From Firmicutes bacterium CAG:24053_14 (GTDB lineage: Bacteria; Bacillota; Clostridia; Oscillospirales; Oscillospiraceae), in NCBI GenBank assembly GCA_001916715.1, contig MNSZ01000057.1:28421-92420 (forward strand): 64,000 bases of DNA. The letters are read 5' to 3'. The translations under genes and the position numbers were made by a program. Positions 42,802 to 51,456 of the stretch are shown here, piece by piece; within the stretch, counting starts at the first letter, position 1, and each line of letters starts with the position of its first letter. The notes beneath the pieces were generated by a model that saw only the letters and a list, made by a program, of their open reading frames with translations, was not told where the DNA came from and did not search any database.

Positions 42802-42862
42802 GTTATCACCTCAAGCCTATTTTATCACCCGGCGCAAGATGAGGCAGTGGCATGTGCAACTG

Positions 42863-42891
42863 TTGAAAATATACCGCGCGCAGGGTATAAT
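42863..42891 (+). promoter_or_regulatory. strong sigma-A promoter placing +1 at the start codon
   Basis: TTGAAA (42863-42868) and TATAAT (42886-42891) are exactly 17 bases apart. The A of the ATG at 42898 lies seven bases past the -10 box, so the mRNA is probably leaderless. Confidence 0.75.
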
Positions 42892-42897
42892 CATTGC

Positions 42898-43548
42898 ATG
42901 AAGAATTTTCTTGTAAAAGCTTTCATATGCGTTGAGTCGGCGCTATTTTTGGCCTTCACGGCGATGGACGTTCTCGGCACAGGAGACAGCCGCTGGCTTA
43001 AATTTGCCGGCATAGCGCTGTGCTTTGTGGTTTCGGCTTTGCTGAGCGCCAGGGGCGGAGAGGTGCTCGTCACCGCTGCCGTAGGCCTTTCCGCGGCAGC
43101 GGATATCCTGCTGCTTGTTATGGATGCCCACTATGCGGTCGGCATAGCGCTGTTTTTTGCCGCGCAAATATTATATTTTGTGCGCATCTATAGGGCAAAC
43201 GGACGCAAAAGCGCGTGGCCGCTGCGGCTGTTTATGTTCATGGGAGCCGTTGCGATACTGGCCCAATTCGGCCTGCTCTCGCCGCTTGACCTGCTTGCCG
43301 GAGCGTACTTTTCTTTTTTTGCCTGCAATGTGATGCAGGCCTCCGGCTTGGAGAACAAGCTGTTTTTTGCGGGACTTTGTCTGTTCTTATGCTGCGATAT
43401 ATGCGTGGGGCTTCATAACATGCCGTCGGTTCTGCCCGATTGGCTGCAAAGCGCCGCACGCATCGGAATGTGGACATTCTATCTGCCGTCGCAGGTGATG
43501 ATAGTCCTGTCGGGAAAGGAGCGGGATGTTTATGAAAAATGCGAATAA
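42898..43548 (+). CDS. lysoplasmalogenase (YhhN/TMEM86 family)
   Basis: The 216-residue membrane protein has about eight transmembrane helices and YhhN-family features, including a conserved Asp in LLLVMDAHYAVG and a late region ICVGLHNMP. The family cleaves the vinyl-ether bond of lysoplasmalogens, lipids that occur in anaerobic Clostridia. It has no ribosome binding site and appears to be translated from a leaderless mRNA. The next gene overlaps its end by 17 bases. Confidence 0.85.
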   Translation: MKNFLVKAFICVESALFLAFTAMDVLGTGDSRWLKFAGIALCFVVSALLSARGGEVLVTAAVGLSAAADILLLVMDAHYAVGIALFFAAQILYFVRIYRANGRKSAWPLRLFMFMGAVAILAQFGLLSPLDLLAGAYFSFFACNVMQASGLENKLFFAGLCLFLCCDICVGLHNMPSVLPDWLQSAARIGMWTFYLPSQVMIVLSGKERDVYEKCE

Positions 43549-44185
43549 GCTGCCGGCTATAGTCATGAGCATTGCCGTTGCGCTTGCAATTCTGACAGGA
43601 TCGATAGCCTTACCTATAATAATACGTCCGTTTTATTATGCACAGATAGATCCGCTGGAGCTTGAGCGGTCGAGCGGCCTGAGCCGGGAAGAGATAATCG
43701 AGGCATACGATGAGGTGCTTGATTATTGCATCGGCGCAAGCGATGAGTTCTCGGCCGGGGTACTGCCGTTTTCGGAATCGGGAAGCGCGCACTTTGCCGA
43801 CTGCCGCAGCCTCTTCATTCTCGACCTTTGGCTGTTTTTCGGCAGTATGGCCGCTATAGCGCTGCTGAAGCTTTATCGGCGGCGTCACGAAATCCCGCGT
43901 CTGCGCGGACACGGAGCTGCCTTTTGGGGCGCAGCCGGGATCGGCGTGGTGCTACTCGTAATCGGCGCTGCGGCTGCGACGAACTTCGACCACGCCTTCA
44001 CGGTGTTCCACTCGCTGTTCTTCCCCGGCAAGGATAACTGGATCTTCGACCCTGCGCAGGACCCGATAATCACCCTCATGCCGGAGGAATTTTTCCGCAA
44101 CTGCGCGGTACTCATTCTTGCGGTGCTTATTGCGGCGTGTGCAGCGATAATTATAGCGGATAAAAGAAAAGGCTATGCGAAATAG
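43532..44185 (+). CDS. TIGR01906-type integral membrane protein
   Basis: The 217-residue protein has four or five transmembrane segments, an external loop with YAQIDPLELERSSGLSREEI, and a characteristic NFDHAFTVFHSLFFPGKDNWIFDP segment (short motifs FHSLFFPG and NWIFDP), matching the TIGR01906 family, whose role is unknown. AAGGAG precedes two possible ATGs (43526, 43532); I took the second on spacing. It overlaps the lysoplasmalogenase gene, so both are one operon. Confidence 0.85.
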   Translation: MKNANKLPAIVMSIAVALAILTGSIALPIIIRPFYYAQIDPLELERSSGLSREEIIEAYDEVLDYCIGASDEFSAGVLPFSESGSAHFADCRSLFILDLWLFFGSMAAIALLKLYRRRHEIPRLRGHGAAFWGAAGIGVVLLVIGAAAATNFDHAFTVFHSLFFPGKDNWIFDPAQDPIITLMPEEFFRNCAVLILAVLIAACAAIIIADKRKGYAK

Positions 44186-44198
44186 ATCGCATAGCCTT
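44169..44198 (+). terminator. hairpin at the end of the lysoplasmalogenase operon
   Basis: A 12-bp stem AAGGCTATGCGA/TCGCATAGCCTT overlaps the stop codon region; the following sequence is only moderately T-rich. Confidence 0.65.
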
Positions 44199-44220
44199 GT
44201 TCATGTTATTTTGTGATTTA

Positions 44221-45096
44221 TCAGTAATCCACGGGCTCGCTGAAAGGACGCTCGAGGCACTCGGGATGCTCGAGAATGTACTTGAGAAGTCTTACGCTCT
44301 TGGAATAATAGTAGCCGTCTGCAAGGCGCTCGTCGATCGTAAGACCGAGATCGACGCTGTTGCGGCATTCATCCTCGCCCTTTTCGTTGCGGAAGATGCG
44401 CTCCTTCATTTCGCCGACAACGACGAAAAGGGAGGTCGTGCCCCAGTTGGTGAGGTGGTGGTAGCCGCTTCTGAGCTTTATTGAGCCGAGGTTCGAGAGA
44501 ATGACCGAGGCGTAGTAGGGGTCGGCCTCAATGATGGCTTTCGGAACGATGCCGTGGCGGTCGAGCTGACGCATGAGCCAGATGAAGAACTTGACGAACC
44601 AGCGCGGCAGCTTGTTGAGAATGTCCATAGTGCTGGAGGTCGCGTTGCCGGCTCCGCCCTTTTTCTCGCGGCTTATCTGCTTGAAGAGATCCTCGTGCAG
44701 CGAATCGAGCGTGGAGCCTTCGGTTGCATAGATGAAAGCAAGTCCCTCCTCGGAGGTGTCGCTGAACTGCTTTTTGACGACGAAGGACGCGCTGTAGCTG
44801 TTGCGCTGATAGTTGTTTTTGTTTGCGACAAAGCGGTTGAGCTTCGGACGCAGGATGATCGTTTTGAGTATCGCCGCAACGATAAGGTGGAAAAGCGTAA
44901 ACTTGAACTCCGGGTTTTCCGCATTGCGCTTTTCAAGGTACTTGTCGATGTTCGTAAGGTCGATGCGCTCGGATATAAAGGCCTCGTTGTCGCAGCGGTT
45001 TGGGTAGATCATCGGCATGATAAGATGCATGCCGTCCTGCTGGCGTATAAGCGTTGCATCTCGTCTGTCGCCGAAGCGGCGTTTTTCTTTGCTCAT
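44221..45096 (-). CDS. stand-alone 2-oxoacid dehydrogenase E2-type acyltransferase domain
   Basis: The 291-residue protein aligns with the catalytic domain of E2 acyltransferases and chloramphenicol acetyltransferase, without lipoyl or subunit-binding domains. The usual active-site motif DHRxxDG reads DERLADG here, so the catalytic His is a Glu, and the normal transfer chemistry is unlikely. GAGGG precedes the ATG. The role is unknown; many Clostridia carry such solitary domains. Confidence 0.82.
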   Translation of the reverse strand: MSKEKRRFGDRRDATLIRQQDGMHLIMPMIYPNRCDNEAFISERIDLTNIDKYLEKRNAENPEFKFTLFHLIVAAILKTIILRPKLNRFVANKNNYQRNSYSASFVVKKQFSDTSEEGLAFIYATEGSTLDSLHEDLFKQISREKKGGAGNATSSTMDILNKLPRWFVKFFIWLMRQLDRHGIVPKAIIEADPYYASVILSNLGSIKLRSGYHHLTNWGTTSLFVVVGEMKERIFRNEKGEDECRNSVDLGLTIDERLADGYYYSKSVRLLKYILEHPECLERPFSEPVDY

Positions 45097-45189
45097 AGTT
45101 ATCCCTCAAATACTTAAAAATTTTTAACAAGTTTGTCTGTAATAAAGCAATTTTATCATATTGTTTTCATAAGTCAAGGAATATATTTG

Positions 45190-45219
45190 TTGACAAGGGA
45201 CGTGTGTATGTGCTCTAAT
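45190..45219 (+). promoter_or_regulatory. promoter of mntP
   Basis: TTGACA (45190-45195) and TCTAAT (45214-45219) are 18 bases apart, 32 bases before the start. No yybP-ykoY manganese riboswitch was seen in the short leader. Confidence 0.55.
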
Positions 45220-45251
45220 GTCTTTTATATCAAAGAGTAAGGTGAAGATAA

Positions 45252-45818
45252 TTGAATTTTATAGACATATTCCTGATCGGCATTGCGCTGAGCATGGATG
45301 CCTTTGCGGTTTCCATATGCAAGGGGCTTTCGGTAAAAAAGGTCAGCGCAAAGCATGTGCTGACTGTCGGCGTGTATTTCGGCGGCTTTCAGGCGCTCAT
45401 GCCGACGCTGGGCTTCCTGCTCGGCTATAGGTTTGAAAGCTTCATAACGAGCATCGACCACTGGATAGCATTTATCCTGCTTGCGCTTATAGGCGGTAAT
45501 ATGATAAGGGAAGCTCTCGGCAAGGACGAGGAGCACAAAAACGACGATTTTTCGTTCAAAGCCATGCTTCCGCTTGCCGTGGCAACGAGCATCGACGCGC
45601 TTGCCGTCGGCATAAGCTTTGCGTTTCTGGGCGTTGATATCGTGCAGGCTGCGCTGCTTATCGGTGCAACGACGTTTGTCCTGTCCGGCGTCGGGATTTA
45701 TGTAGGCAATGTATTTGGCGCAAAATATAAGTCCAAGGCCGAGCTTCTCGGCGGTGCGGTGCTTATACTTATTGGCCTTAAAATACTTCTTGAGCATTTG
45801 GGCGTCATTAATTTCTGA
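45252..45818 (+). CDS. mntP: manganese efflux pump MntP
   Basis: The 188-residue protein has six transmembrane helices and the two repeated MntP motifs, ALSMDAFAVSICKG in the first half and ATSIDALAVGISFAF in the second, whose acidic residues bind Mn2+. It exports manganese. The start is a TTG at 45252 after AAGGTGAAG. It is followed after 5 bases by a TVP38 gene. Confidence 0.95.
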   Translation: MNFIDIFLIGIALSMDAFAVSICKGLSVKKVSAKHVLTVGVYFGGFQALMPTLGFLLGYRFESFITSIDHWIAFILLALIGGNMIREALGKDEEHKNDDFSFKAMLPLAVATSIDALAVGISFAFLGVDIVQAALLIGATTFVLSGVGIYVGNVFGAKYKSKAELLGGAVLILIGLKILLEHLGVINF

Positions 45819-45823
45819 AAACT

Positions 45824-46486
45824 ATGAAAGAAAAACTCAAAATGTATTTGCCGATAATAGTGATGCTCATTATTGCGCTCACGGCGGGAATACTCATATG
45901 GCTCGATATTCTGCATGTCGATCAGATCATCGCAGCCGTAAACGACAACAGGCCGCTGGCGGCGCTCGTTATCCTTGCGCTTTTTGCGTTCAAGGGCTGC
46001 TCGTGCATACCGTATGCGGTCATCCTCATCGGCTGCGCGCTCATTTTTGAGCTGCCGGTCGCCATTGCGATAAACACCGTCGGAACGGTCATATGCATTT
46101 CCGTTTCGTACCTCATCGGACGTTTTTCAAAGGGCCTGACCTTTGACGGGATGATGGAAAAGTACCCGAAATTTCGACGGTATTTTTCCAATGCTGAGGG
46201 ATATAGCTTTACCTTTGTGTTTTTTGTGCATACGCTGCATCTTTCGACCGAGGTGCAGGGCGTCCTTTTCGGACTTCTGCGCACACCTTACTGGGCGTAT
46301 GTCGGCGGCTCAATGGCGGCGCTTATACCCAGTATGCTTATCTATACGGTCATAGGCGATAAGTTTGATTTCACAAATCCGCTGTTCTGGGCATTTGTTG
46401 CGCTCGATGCGCTGACGGTCGTTTTCGGATTTGTTTATGCAAAGAAAAACCTCATAGACGGCGGCAAAAAAGCTTCGGAAGAATGA
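45824..46486 (+). CDS. TVP38/TMEM64 (SNARE-associated/DedA-like) membrane protein
   Basis: The 220-residue protein has the VTT domain with LALFAFKGCSCIPYAVILIGCALIF-like re-entrant region (short motif KGCSCIPYAV) and the GRFSKG...F helix, typical of TVP38 proteins that move or scramble lipids. There is no separate ribosome site and the gene is 5 bases from mntP, so translation is probably coupled. Confidence 0.85.
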   Translation: MKEKLKMYLPIIVMLIIALTAGILIWLDILHVDQIIAAVNDNRPLAALVILALFAFKGCSCIPYAVILIGCALIFELPVAIAINTVGTVICISVSYLIGRFSKGLTFDGMMEKYPKFRRYFSNAEGYSFTFVFFVHTLHLSTEVQGVLFGLLRTPYWAYVGGSMAALIPSMLIYTVIGDKFDFTNPLFWAFVALDALTVVFGFVYAKKNLIDGGKKASEE

Positions 46487-46500
46487 TTCCGAAGCTTTTT
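46467..46500. terminator. bidirectional terminator
   Basis: A 14-bp stem AAAAAGCTTCGGAA/TTCCGAAGCTTTTT ends the mntP-TVP38 operon and faces the end of the FHA gene. Confidence 0.9.
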
Positions 46501-46511
46501 GAGTTTCTGCG

Positions 46512-46847
46512 TTAAAACAGCATATCCTTTGAAAACACAATGTCCACGCCGCCCATGGTTATCACGTCGCCGGAGAAGATGCGCTCCTTGTGGTCGATGC
46601 GTTTTCCGTTGAGGTAGGTCCCGTTTGTCGAGCCGAGATCCTGTATGTAATAGTGCCCGTCGCACAGCTCTATCTGAAAGTGGCGGCGCGAAGCCTTCGG
46701 CGCGGGGTAGACAAAGTCGCAGTCCTCGCTGCGGCCGAATATCCACGAGGTCTTGCCGTTTGCAGGCTCGTGCACCGAAATATTCACCGTCGCGTCGCCG
46801 AAGTTGTTTATAAAATCAAAAAGTCCCTTGAACTTATCTCCTGCCAT
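46512..46847 (-). CDS. FHA-domain protein
   Basis: The 111-residue protein is a single forkhead-associated domain with the phosphothreonine-binding motifs FGRSEDCDF, ASRRHFQIE and DLGSTNGTYLNG. It would bind phosphorylated partners of Ser/Thr kinases. The ATG at 46847 follows CTGGAGGTG. No kinase is adjacent; a pseudokinase gene lies at 62.3 kb. Confidence 0.9.
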   Translation of the reverse strand: MAGDKFKGLFDFINNFGDATVNISVHEPANGKTSWIFGRSEDCDFVYPAPKASRRHFQIELCDGHYYIQDLGSTNGTYLNGKRIDHKERIFSGDVITMGGVDIVFSKDMLF

Positions 46848-46924
46848 TGTCACACCTCCAGTGTATGTTTTAAGTATATCAATAACAATGGGATTAAGCA
46901 AGAGTAAAAGTGTGCCGGCTGCGG

Positions 46925-46953
46925 TTGAAAAAGTCGCCGATTTAAGATATTAT
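46925..46953 (+). promoter_or_regulatory. promoter of structured leader RNA, copy 2
   Basis: TTGAAA (46925-46930) and TATTAT (46948-46953) are 17 bases apart, so transcription should begin about ten bases before the terminal stem. Confidence 0.7.
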
Positions 46954-46971
46954 TATCTATTATATAACAGT

Positions 46972-47247
46972 ACCATCGGTTGACAAGGGCAAACACGGTT
47001 TTGACGGGCAGAAATACGCCCATACCGCGTCAAGCCCCTTGACAATACAGCAAGTATTCTCTTCGGGTCTTTCCTTGTCTGTCCGCATTTCTGCTCCGGC
47101 AAAACTGCCTTGCACCTGTCAGCAATGAATTTTCGAGTGATTTTTGTTTTTTGAGGTGCAGGCGGGCTGGCGCCCGTCAAGGCGAAAAGGGCAAAAAGCG
47201 CCGAAAAGGCACGCTGTCAGGCGTATTTGCCCTTGTTAACCGATGGT
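46972..47247 (+). ncRNA. structured leader RNA element, copy 2
   Basis: This 276-base element is closed by a 26-base stem (46972-46997 with 47222-47247; one G-U, one mismatch) whose sequence differs fully from copy 1. GTTTTG-GCAGAAAT pairs with ATTTCTGC-CAAAAC (47009-47015 with 47087-47093 is the distal part), AATAC/GTATT is kept, CGGGC/GCCCG replaces TGGGC/GCCCA, and CAAGCCCC pairs with GGG-T-CTT. These are compensatory changes relative to copy 1. It ends 6 bases before the GAGGT ribosome site of the MMPL transporter gene. Confidence 0.75.
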
Positions 47248-47263
47248 GTAACGAGGTAAAAGC

Positions 47264-49333
47264 TTGAGGAAGATCGCGCTGTGGGAGGCTAAGCATCCCA
47301 AAACGGTTATAATTGCGGCTCTTTTGCTGCTGATCCCAGCGTTTTTGGGCTTTATCGGAACAAAGGTGAACTATGATATCCTTTCGTATCTGCCGGATGA
47401 GCTTGAGTCGGTGCAGGGCGAGCAGGTGCTCGACGAGACCTTCAATACCGCCGGAATATCAATCGTTATAACCGAAAATATGCAGCCAAAGCAGACTTTG
47501 GCGCTGAAAAACGAAATACTCACCGTCGATGGCGTGTCGTCGGTCATCTGGGTCGATACTATTGCCGATATCGGCATCCCGGCCGATATTCTGCCGGATG
47601 TGCTCAAGAATATATTCTACAGCGCCGACGGCAGCCAGACGATGATGCTCGTGCGGTATGACAACACAGGCTCGGACGACAGCCAGCTCAAGGCGATAGC
47701 GCAGATAAAAACGCTTCTGGGCAAAAATCAGTTTTTGAGCGGGCTTACGGTCGTCGTTGACGATACGCGCGAGATCGCCGAGACGCAGGCGCCGCTTTAT
47801 ATTGCCGTTGCGGTCATTCTCGCGCTCATTGTCATGAGCGTTCTTATGGAGTCGTGGTTCCAGCCGCTTATCATCCTGTTTTCGCTCGGACTTGCGGTCA
47901 TATATAATATGGGAACGAACATTTTCCTCGGGCAGATATCGTTCATAACCCAGTGCGTTGCCGCGGTTTTGCAGCTTGGCGTCACGATGGATTATTCTAT
48001 TTTCCTCATTGACCGCTATGCCGAGGAAAAGCAGCGCTTTTCTTCGCGCGAGGACGCCATGGCCGAGGCTGTCACGGTGTCGCTCACGGCGCTTATGGGA
48101 AGCTCTTTGACAACGGTGTTCGGCTTCCTTGCCCTGTGCTTTATGAAGCTCGGGCTTGGCTTTGATATTGGCTTTGTCATGGCAAAGGGCGTTGTGCTGG
48201 GCATACTCACGGTCATATTTATTCTGCCGGCGGTCGTGCTGCTGTTTGAAAAGCAGATAATCAAATATCGCCACCGCAGCTTCGTTCCGGATTTCACGCG
48301 CCTTAACAAATTTACGATAAAGCACAAAAAAGCCTTCGCACTGCTGTTTTTGCTGCTGCTTGCTCCGGCGTATCTGATACAGAAAAATATCGACATGTAT
48401 TACAGCATGGATAAGGCGCTGCCGTCGTATCTCACCTCCATGGAGGGACTTACAAAGCTGAAAGACGACTTCGGCATGGCATGCACGCAGTTTGTTATAA
48501 TCGATGACAGCCTGCCGGCCGATAAGCTCATTGAGATGGAGAATAAGCTCGAAGCGCTTGACGGCGTTACCTCGCTTCTGGCATATAACTCAATAGTCGG
48601 CGCCGCGATACCGGACACGATAATTCCCGACGACATCATGTCGCTGTGCAAGCAGGACGGAAAGCAGCTTATGATGATAAATTCCGAGTACGGCGCTGCT
48701 ACCGATGAGCTGACGGCGCAGTTAGTCAAGATGGATGCGATCGTCAAGTCCTATGACCAAAACGCCTATATAACCGGCGAGGGCGCGATCACGCAGGGGC
48801 TTATAGACACGACGGACGTTGACTTTGCCGTGACGGCGGTGCTGTCTATAGCGGCGATATTTGTGCTCATAGCAATATGCTTCAAGTCGCCGTCGCTGCC
48901 GGTGATATTGGTGCTGTCTATTGAGCTTGCGATATGGATAAACCTTTCCATAACGGTCATTATGGGAACGGAGGCCTCGTTTGTCGATCCCACGGTCGTA
49001 AACTGCGTGCAGCTCGGTGCGACGGTCGATTATGCGATACTGCTCACCACGCGCTTTCGCGAGGAGCTGCGGCACCTGCCGCGCGACGAGGCAATGCTCA
49101 AGGCAGTCAGCGCCGCCCAGCAGTCGATATTCCAGAGCGCCGGCGTGTTCTTTGCCGCGACCTTCGGAGTGTATCTTGTCTGCGATATCTACATTGTTCG
49201 CGGAATGTGCGCCCTGCTTGCGCGAGGCGCGATAATAAGCGAGATCGTTATAATAGTCCTGCTGTCGCCCGTGCTGTGCGTGTGCGAGAGCTTCATTGCA
49301 AAAACAACCCCGAGCTGGAGGCTGAAAACATGA
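47264..49333 (+). CDS. MMPL/RND-family transporter
   Basis: The 689-residue protein has about twelve transmembrane helices in two halves, each with an external loop after the first helix, and conserved GVTMDYSIFLIDRY and GATVDYAILLTTRF segments with the acidic residue that carries protons. MMPL proteins export lipids or small molecules. The start is TTG at 47264 after GAGGT. It is preceded directly by the structured RNA and overlaps the partner lipoprotein gene by four bases. Confidence 0.9.
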   Translation: MRKIALWEAKHPKTVIIAALLLLIPAFLGFIGTKVNYDILSYLPDELESVQGEQVLDETFNTAGISIVITENMQPKQTLALKNEILTVDGVSSVIWVDTIADIGIPADILPDVLKNIFYSADGSQTMMLVRYDNTGSDDSQLKAIAQIKTLLGKNQFLSGLTVVVDDTREIAETQAPLYIAVAVILALIVMSVLMESWFQPLIILFSLGLAVIYNMGTNIFLGQISFITQCVAAVLQLGVTMDYSIFLIDRYAEEKQRFSSREDAMAEAVTVSLTALMGSSLTTVFGFLALCFMKLGLGFDIGFVMAKGVVLGILTVIFILPAVVLLFEKQIIKYRHRSFVPDFTRLNKFTIKHKKAFALLFLLLLAPAYLIQKNIDMYYSMDKALPSYLTSMEGLTKLKDDFGMACTQFVIIDDSLPADKLIEMENKLEALDGVTSLLAYNSIVGAAIPDTIIPDDIMSLCKQDGKQLMMINSEYGAATDELTAQLVKMDAIVKSYDQNAYITGEGAITQGLIDTTDVDFAVTAVLSIAAIFVLIAICFKSPSLPVILVLSIELAIWINLSITVIMGTEASFVDPTVVNCVQLGATVDYAILLTTRFREELRHLPRDEAMLKAVSAAQQSIFQSAGVFFAATFGVYLVCDIYIVRGMCALLARGAIISEIVIIVLLSPVLCVCESFIAKTTPSWRLKT

Positions 49334-50904
49334 AAACAAAACGACTTATCGCCATGCTGCTGGCAATGAGCATGCTGCTCACGCTGCTTGCCGGCTGCGG
49401 AAAAAAGAACGATGAAAAGCCCGAGAACACTCCCGAGCCGACACAGAGACCGCAGTATGAGCTTACCGACGCCGCCGTTAACAAAGAAGAAACGGTGTAT
49501 ATAAACGTATCTCCCGACGGCGAGGTGAAAAAGGTCAGCGTGACCGACAGGCTGCATACCGACATGCCCCAGGTGCGCATAGAGGATAAGAGCAACCTTT
49601 CGGGCATTCAGGATGTAAAGACCTTCTCCGAGCCTGTTAAGGATAACGATAAGCTCTACTGGGACATGGATTCGACCGATCTTTATTATTCCGGCAGCAC
49701 GGATAACGCGCCGCCAATGAAAATATCCGTCAGCTACACGCTTGACGGAAAGGAGATAAAGGGCGCAGCCCTTGCCGGAAAAAGCGGCGATGTTACGATA
49801 AAGATAAGCGCGCAGAACACGCTTAAAAAATCCGTCAGCGCCGGCGGCGGAAGCTATGATATATCATGCCCGATGCTGTTCGTGTGCGGCATGATCCTGC
49901 CGGACGAGAATTTCAGTGAGGTTTCGACCCCGAACGGCGTGCTTTTGAGCGACGGCTCTCGCCAGCTCGTGTTTTTTGCCGGCGTTCCCGGAATGAACGA
50001 CAGCCTGGGCATAGATAAGCTCGGCATCAACATCGGAACCACTCTCGGCGGCAGCGAGTACACGATAAGCGCCAAAGCAAAGGACTTCAAGCTCGGCAAC
50101 ATGATGTTCGTTGCGGTTCCGTTTTCCTCGATATCCTCGCTCGGCCCGGATGATATCAAGCTCGGAACGGAAAGCGTAAAGGGCATGCTCAGCGATATCG
50201 AGGGGCTGATGGGCGCGTTCAACTCGCTGAACCTAAACGACATGGTGCAGATGCTCTACGGCGACGCGCAGCAGATAGAGCAGCTTGTCAACTCCGTGGG
50301 GCAGGCGGCCAAGCTTTATAAGGAAAACAAGGCGCTCATTGATGTCTTGAATAAATACGTCACCGAGGGTAACCTCGCAAAGCTCGAGCAGCTTCTTTAC
50401 GATATGCAGCGCATCGACACGAGCAGGCTTCAGTCGCTTGCGCAGTTCACACACCTGTCCGAGCTTTTGGAGCTGCTGGGCAAATTCGATACCAATATCG
50501 GCGCGCTCGCGCAGTTTACGCGCGATTATCTCGATATGGCGCCGACCTTTGAGAGCTTAAACCGCGACCTGTCCTCGCCCGAGGTGCAGAAGTCGCTGGA
50601 CAATCTGCCGAATATAATAAGCCAGCTTCAAAACCTCGTGAACGTCATGCACGCAAGCGAGCAGATGCTCGAGCGCATGACGAGCATGCTCGGCGGCGAG
50701 AGCATCAATAAGATCATTGCTTTCACGCAGAAGCTTGAAAACAGCGTGAGCATGGAAACGCTCACCAAGGCGCAGCAGCAGGCGCTGACCGAGCGCATGC
50801 AGGCATGGCTCGACTTCGGCAGCAGCTATGATATCTTCACCCAGCGCACCGAAAAAATGACCTCAACCGTCGTATTCGTGTATAAATCCGAATCCATCGG
50901 CTGA
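49330..50904 (+). CDS. lipoprotein partner of the MMPL transporter
   Basis: The 524-residue protein has a lipoprotein signal peptide with lipobox LAGC near residue 20 and a long external part: beta-rich domain (60-280) then helical, coiled-coil-like region (300-490) with many Leu/Gln heptads. Its ATG overlaps the transporter stop (ATGA). The helical part recalls YhgE/Pip-type external domains. It probably works as the extracytoplasmic partner of the exporter; the family is not firmly recognised. Confidence 0.78.
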   Translation: MKTKRLIAMLLAMSMLLTLLAGCGKKNDEKPENTPEPTQRPQYELTDAAVNKEETVYINVSPDGEVKKVSVTDRLHTDMPQVRIEDKSNLSGIQDVKTFSEPVKDNDKLYWDMDSTDLYYSGSTDNAPPMKISVSYTLDGKEIKGAALAGKSGDVTIKISAQNTLKKSVSAGGGSYDISCPMLFVCGMILPDENFSEVSTPNGVLLSDGSRQLVFFAGVPGMNDSLGIDKLGINIGTTLGGSEYTISAKAKDFKLGNMMFVAVPFSSISSLGPDDIKLGTESVKGMLSDIEGLMGAFNSLNLNDMVQMLYGDAQQIEQLVNSVGQAAKLYKENKALIDVLNKYVTEGNLAKLEQLLYDMQRIDTSRLQSLAQFTHLSELLELLGKFDTNIGALAQFTRDYLDMAPTFESLNRDLSSPEVQKSLDNLPNIISQLQNLVNVMHASEQMLERMTSMLGGESINKIIAFTQKLENSVSMETLTKAQQQALTERMQAWLDFGSSYDIFTQRTEKMTSTVVFVYKSESIG

Positions 50905-50906
50905 GC

Positions 50907-50940
50907 AACAAAAAAGACCGCCGAGGCGGTCTTTTTTGTT
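50907..50940. terminator. bidirectional terminator
   Basis: A 16-bp stem (AACAAAAAAGACCGCC and complement) separates the convergent lipoprotein and deaminase genes. Confidence 0.92.
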
Positions 50941-51424
50941 ATTCGATCCAGAAAGCGGAGTCGTCGTTTTTTATCCACTCGTCAACATCGACGATGCTGA
51001 ACGTATCGTCGCCGGTGCGGATGATTACGCGCTCAATGCCGGCGTTTATGACCTGGCGGCGGCACATCGAGCAGCTTGTTGCGTTTGTCAAAAGCTCATG
51101 CGTCTGCGCGTCGCGCCCGACAAGGTACAGCGTTGAGCCTATCATATCGCGCCGCGAGGCAGATATTATGGCGTTTGCCTCGGCGTGAACGCTGCGGCAC
51201 AGCTCGTATCTTTCGCCGGAGGGGATCTTCATCTCGACCCTCGCGCAGCGGCCGGCGTCGGTGCAGTTTATTCTGCCGCGCGGCGCGCCGTTATACCCGG
51301 TCGATATGATCTCATCGTTGCGCACGATTATCGCGCCGTACATTCTTCTCAGGCAGGTAGAGCGCTGCAAAACAGCGTCAGCTATGTCGAGATAATAGTT
51401 TTCCTTGCTTGTGCGCTTATCCAT
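50939..51424 (-). CDS. dCMP deaminase (ComEB-like)
   Basis: The 161-residue enzyme has the zinc deaminase signature HAEANA with the proton-shuttling Glu, and CSMCRR further on, plus an early Cys-rich segment (DAGRCARVEM). It converts dCMP to dUMP, feeding thymidylate synthesis. I chose the ATG at 51424, which follows TTGGAGGATG. Confidence 0.9.
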   Translation of the reverse strand: MDKRTSKENYYLDIADAVLQRSTCLRRMYGAIIVRNDEIISTGYNGAPRGRINCTDAGRCARVEMKIPSGERYELCRSVHAEANAIISASRRDMIGSTLYLVGRDAQTHELLTNATSCSMCRRQVINAGIERVIIRTGDDTFSIVDVDEWIKNDDSAFWIE

Positions 51425-51456
51425 GAGATCATCCTCCAAAAGCGATATGCTCTATT

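Noticed and set aside
45118..45251. Possible yybP-ykoY manganese riboswitch before mntP
   Set aside because: The leader after the promoter is only about 25 bases, too short for the aptamer.
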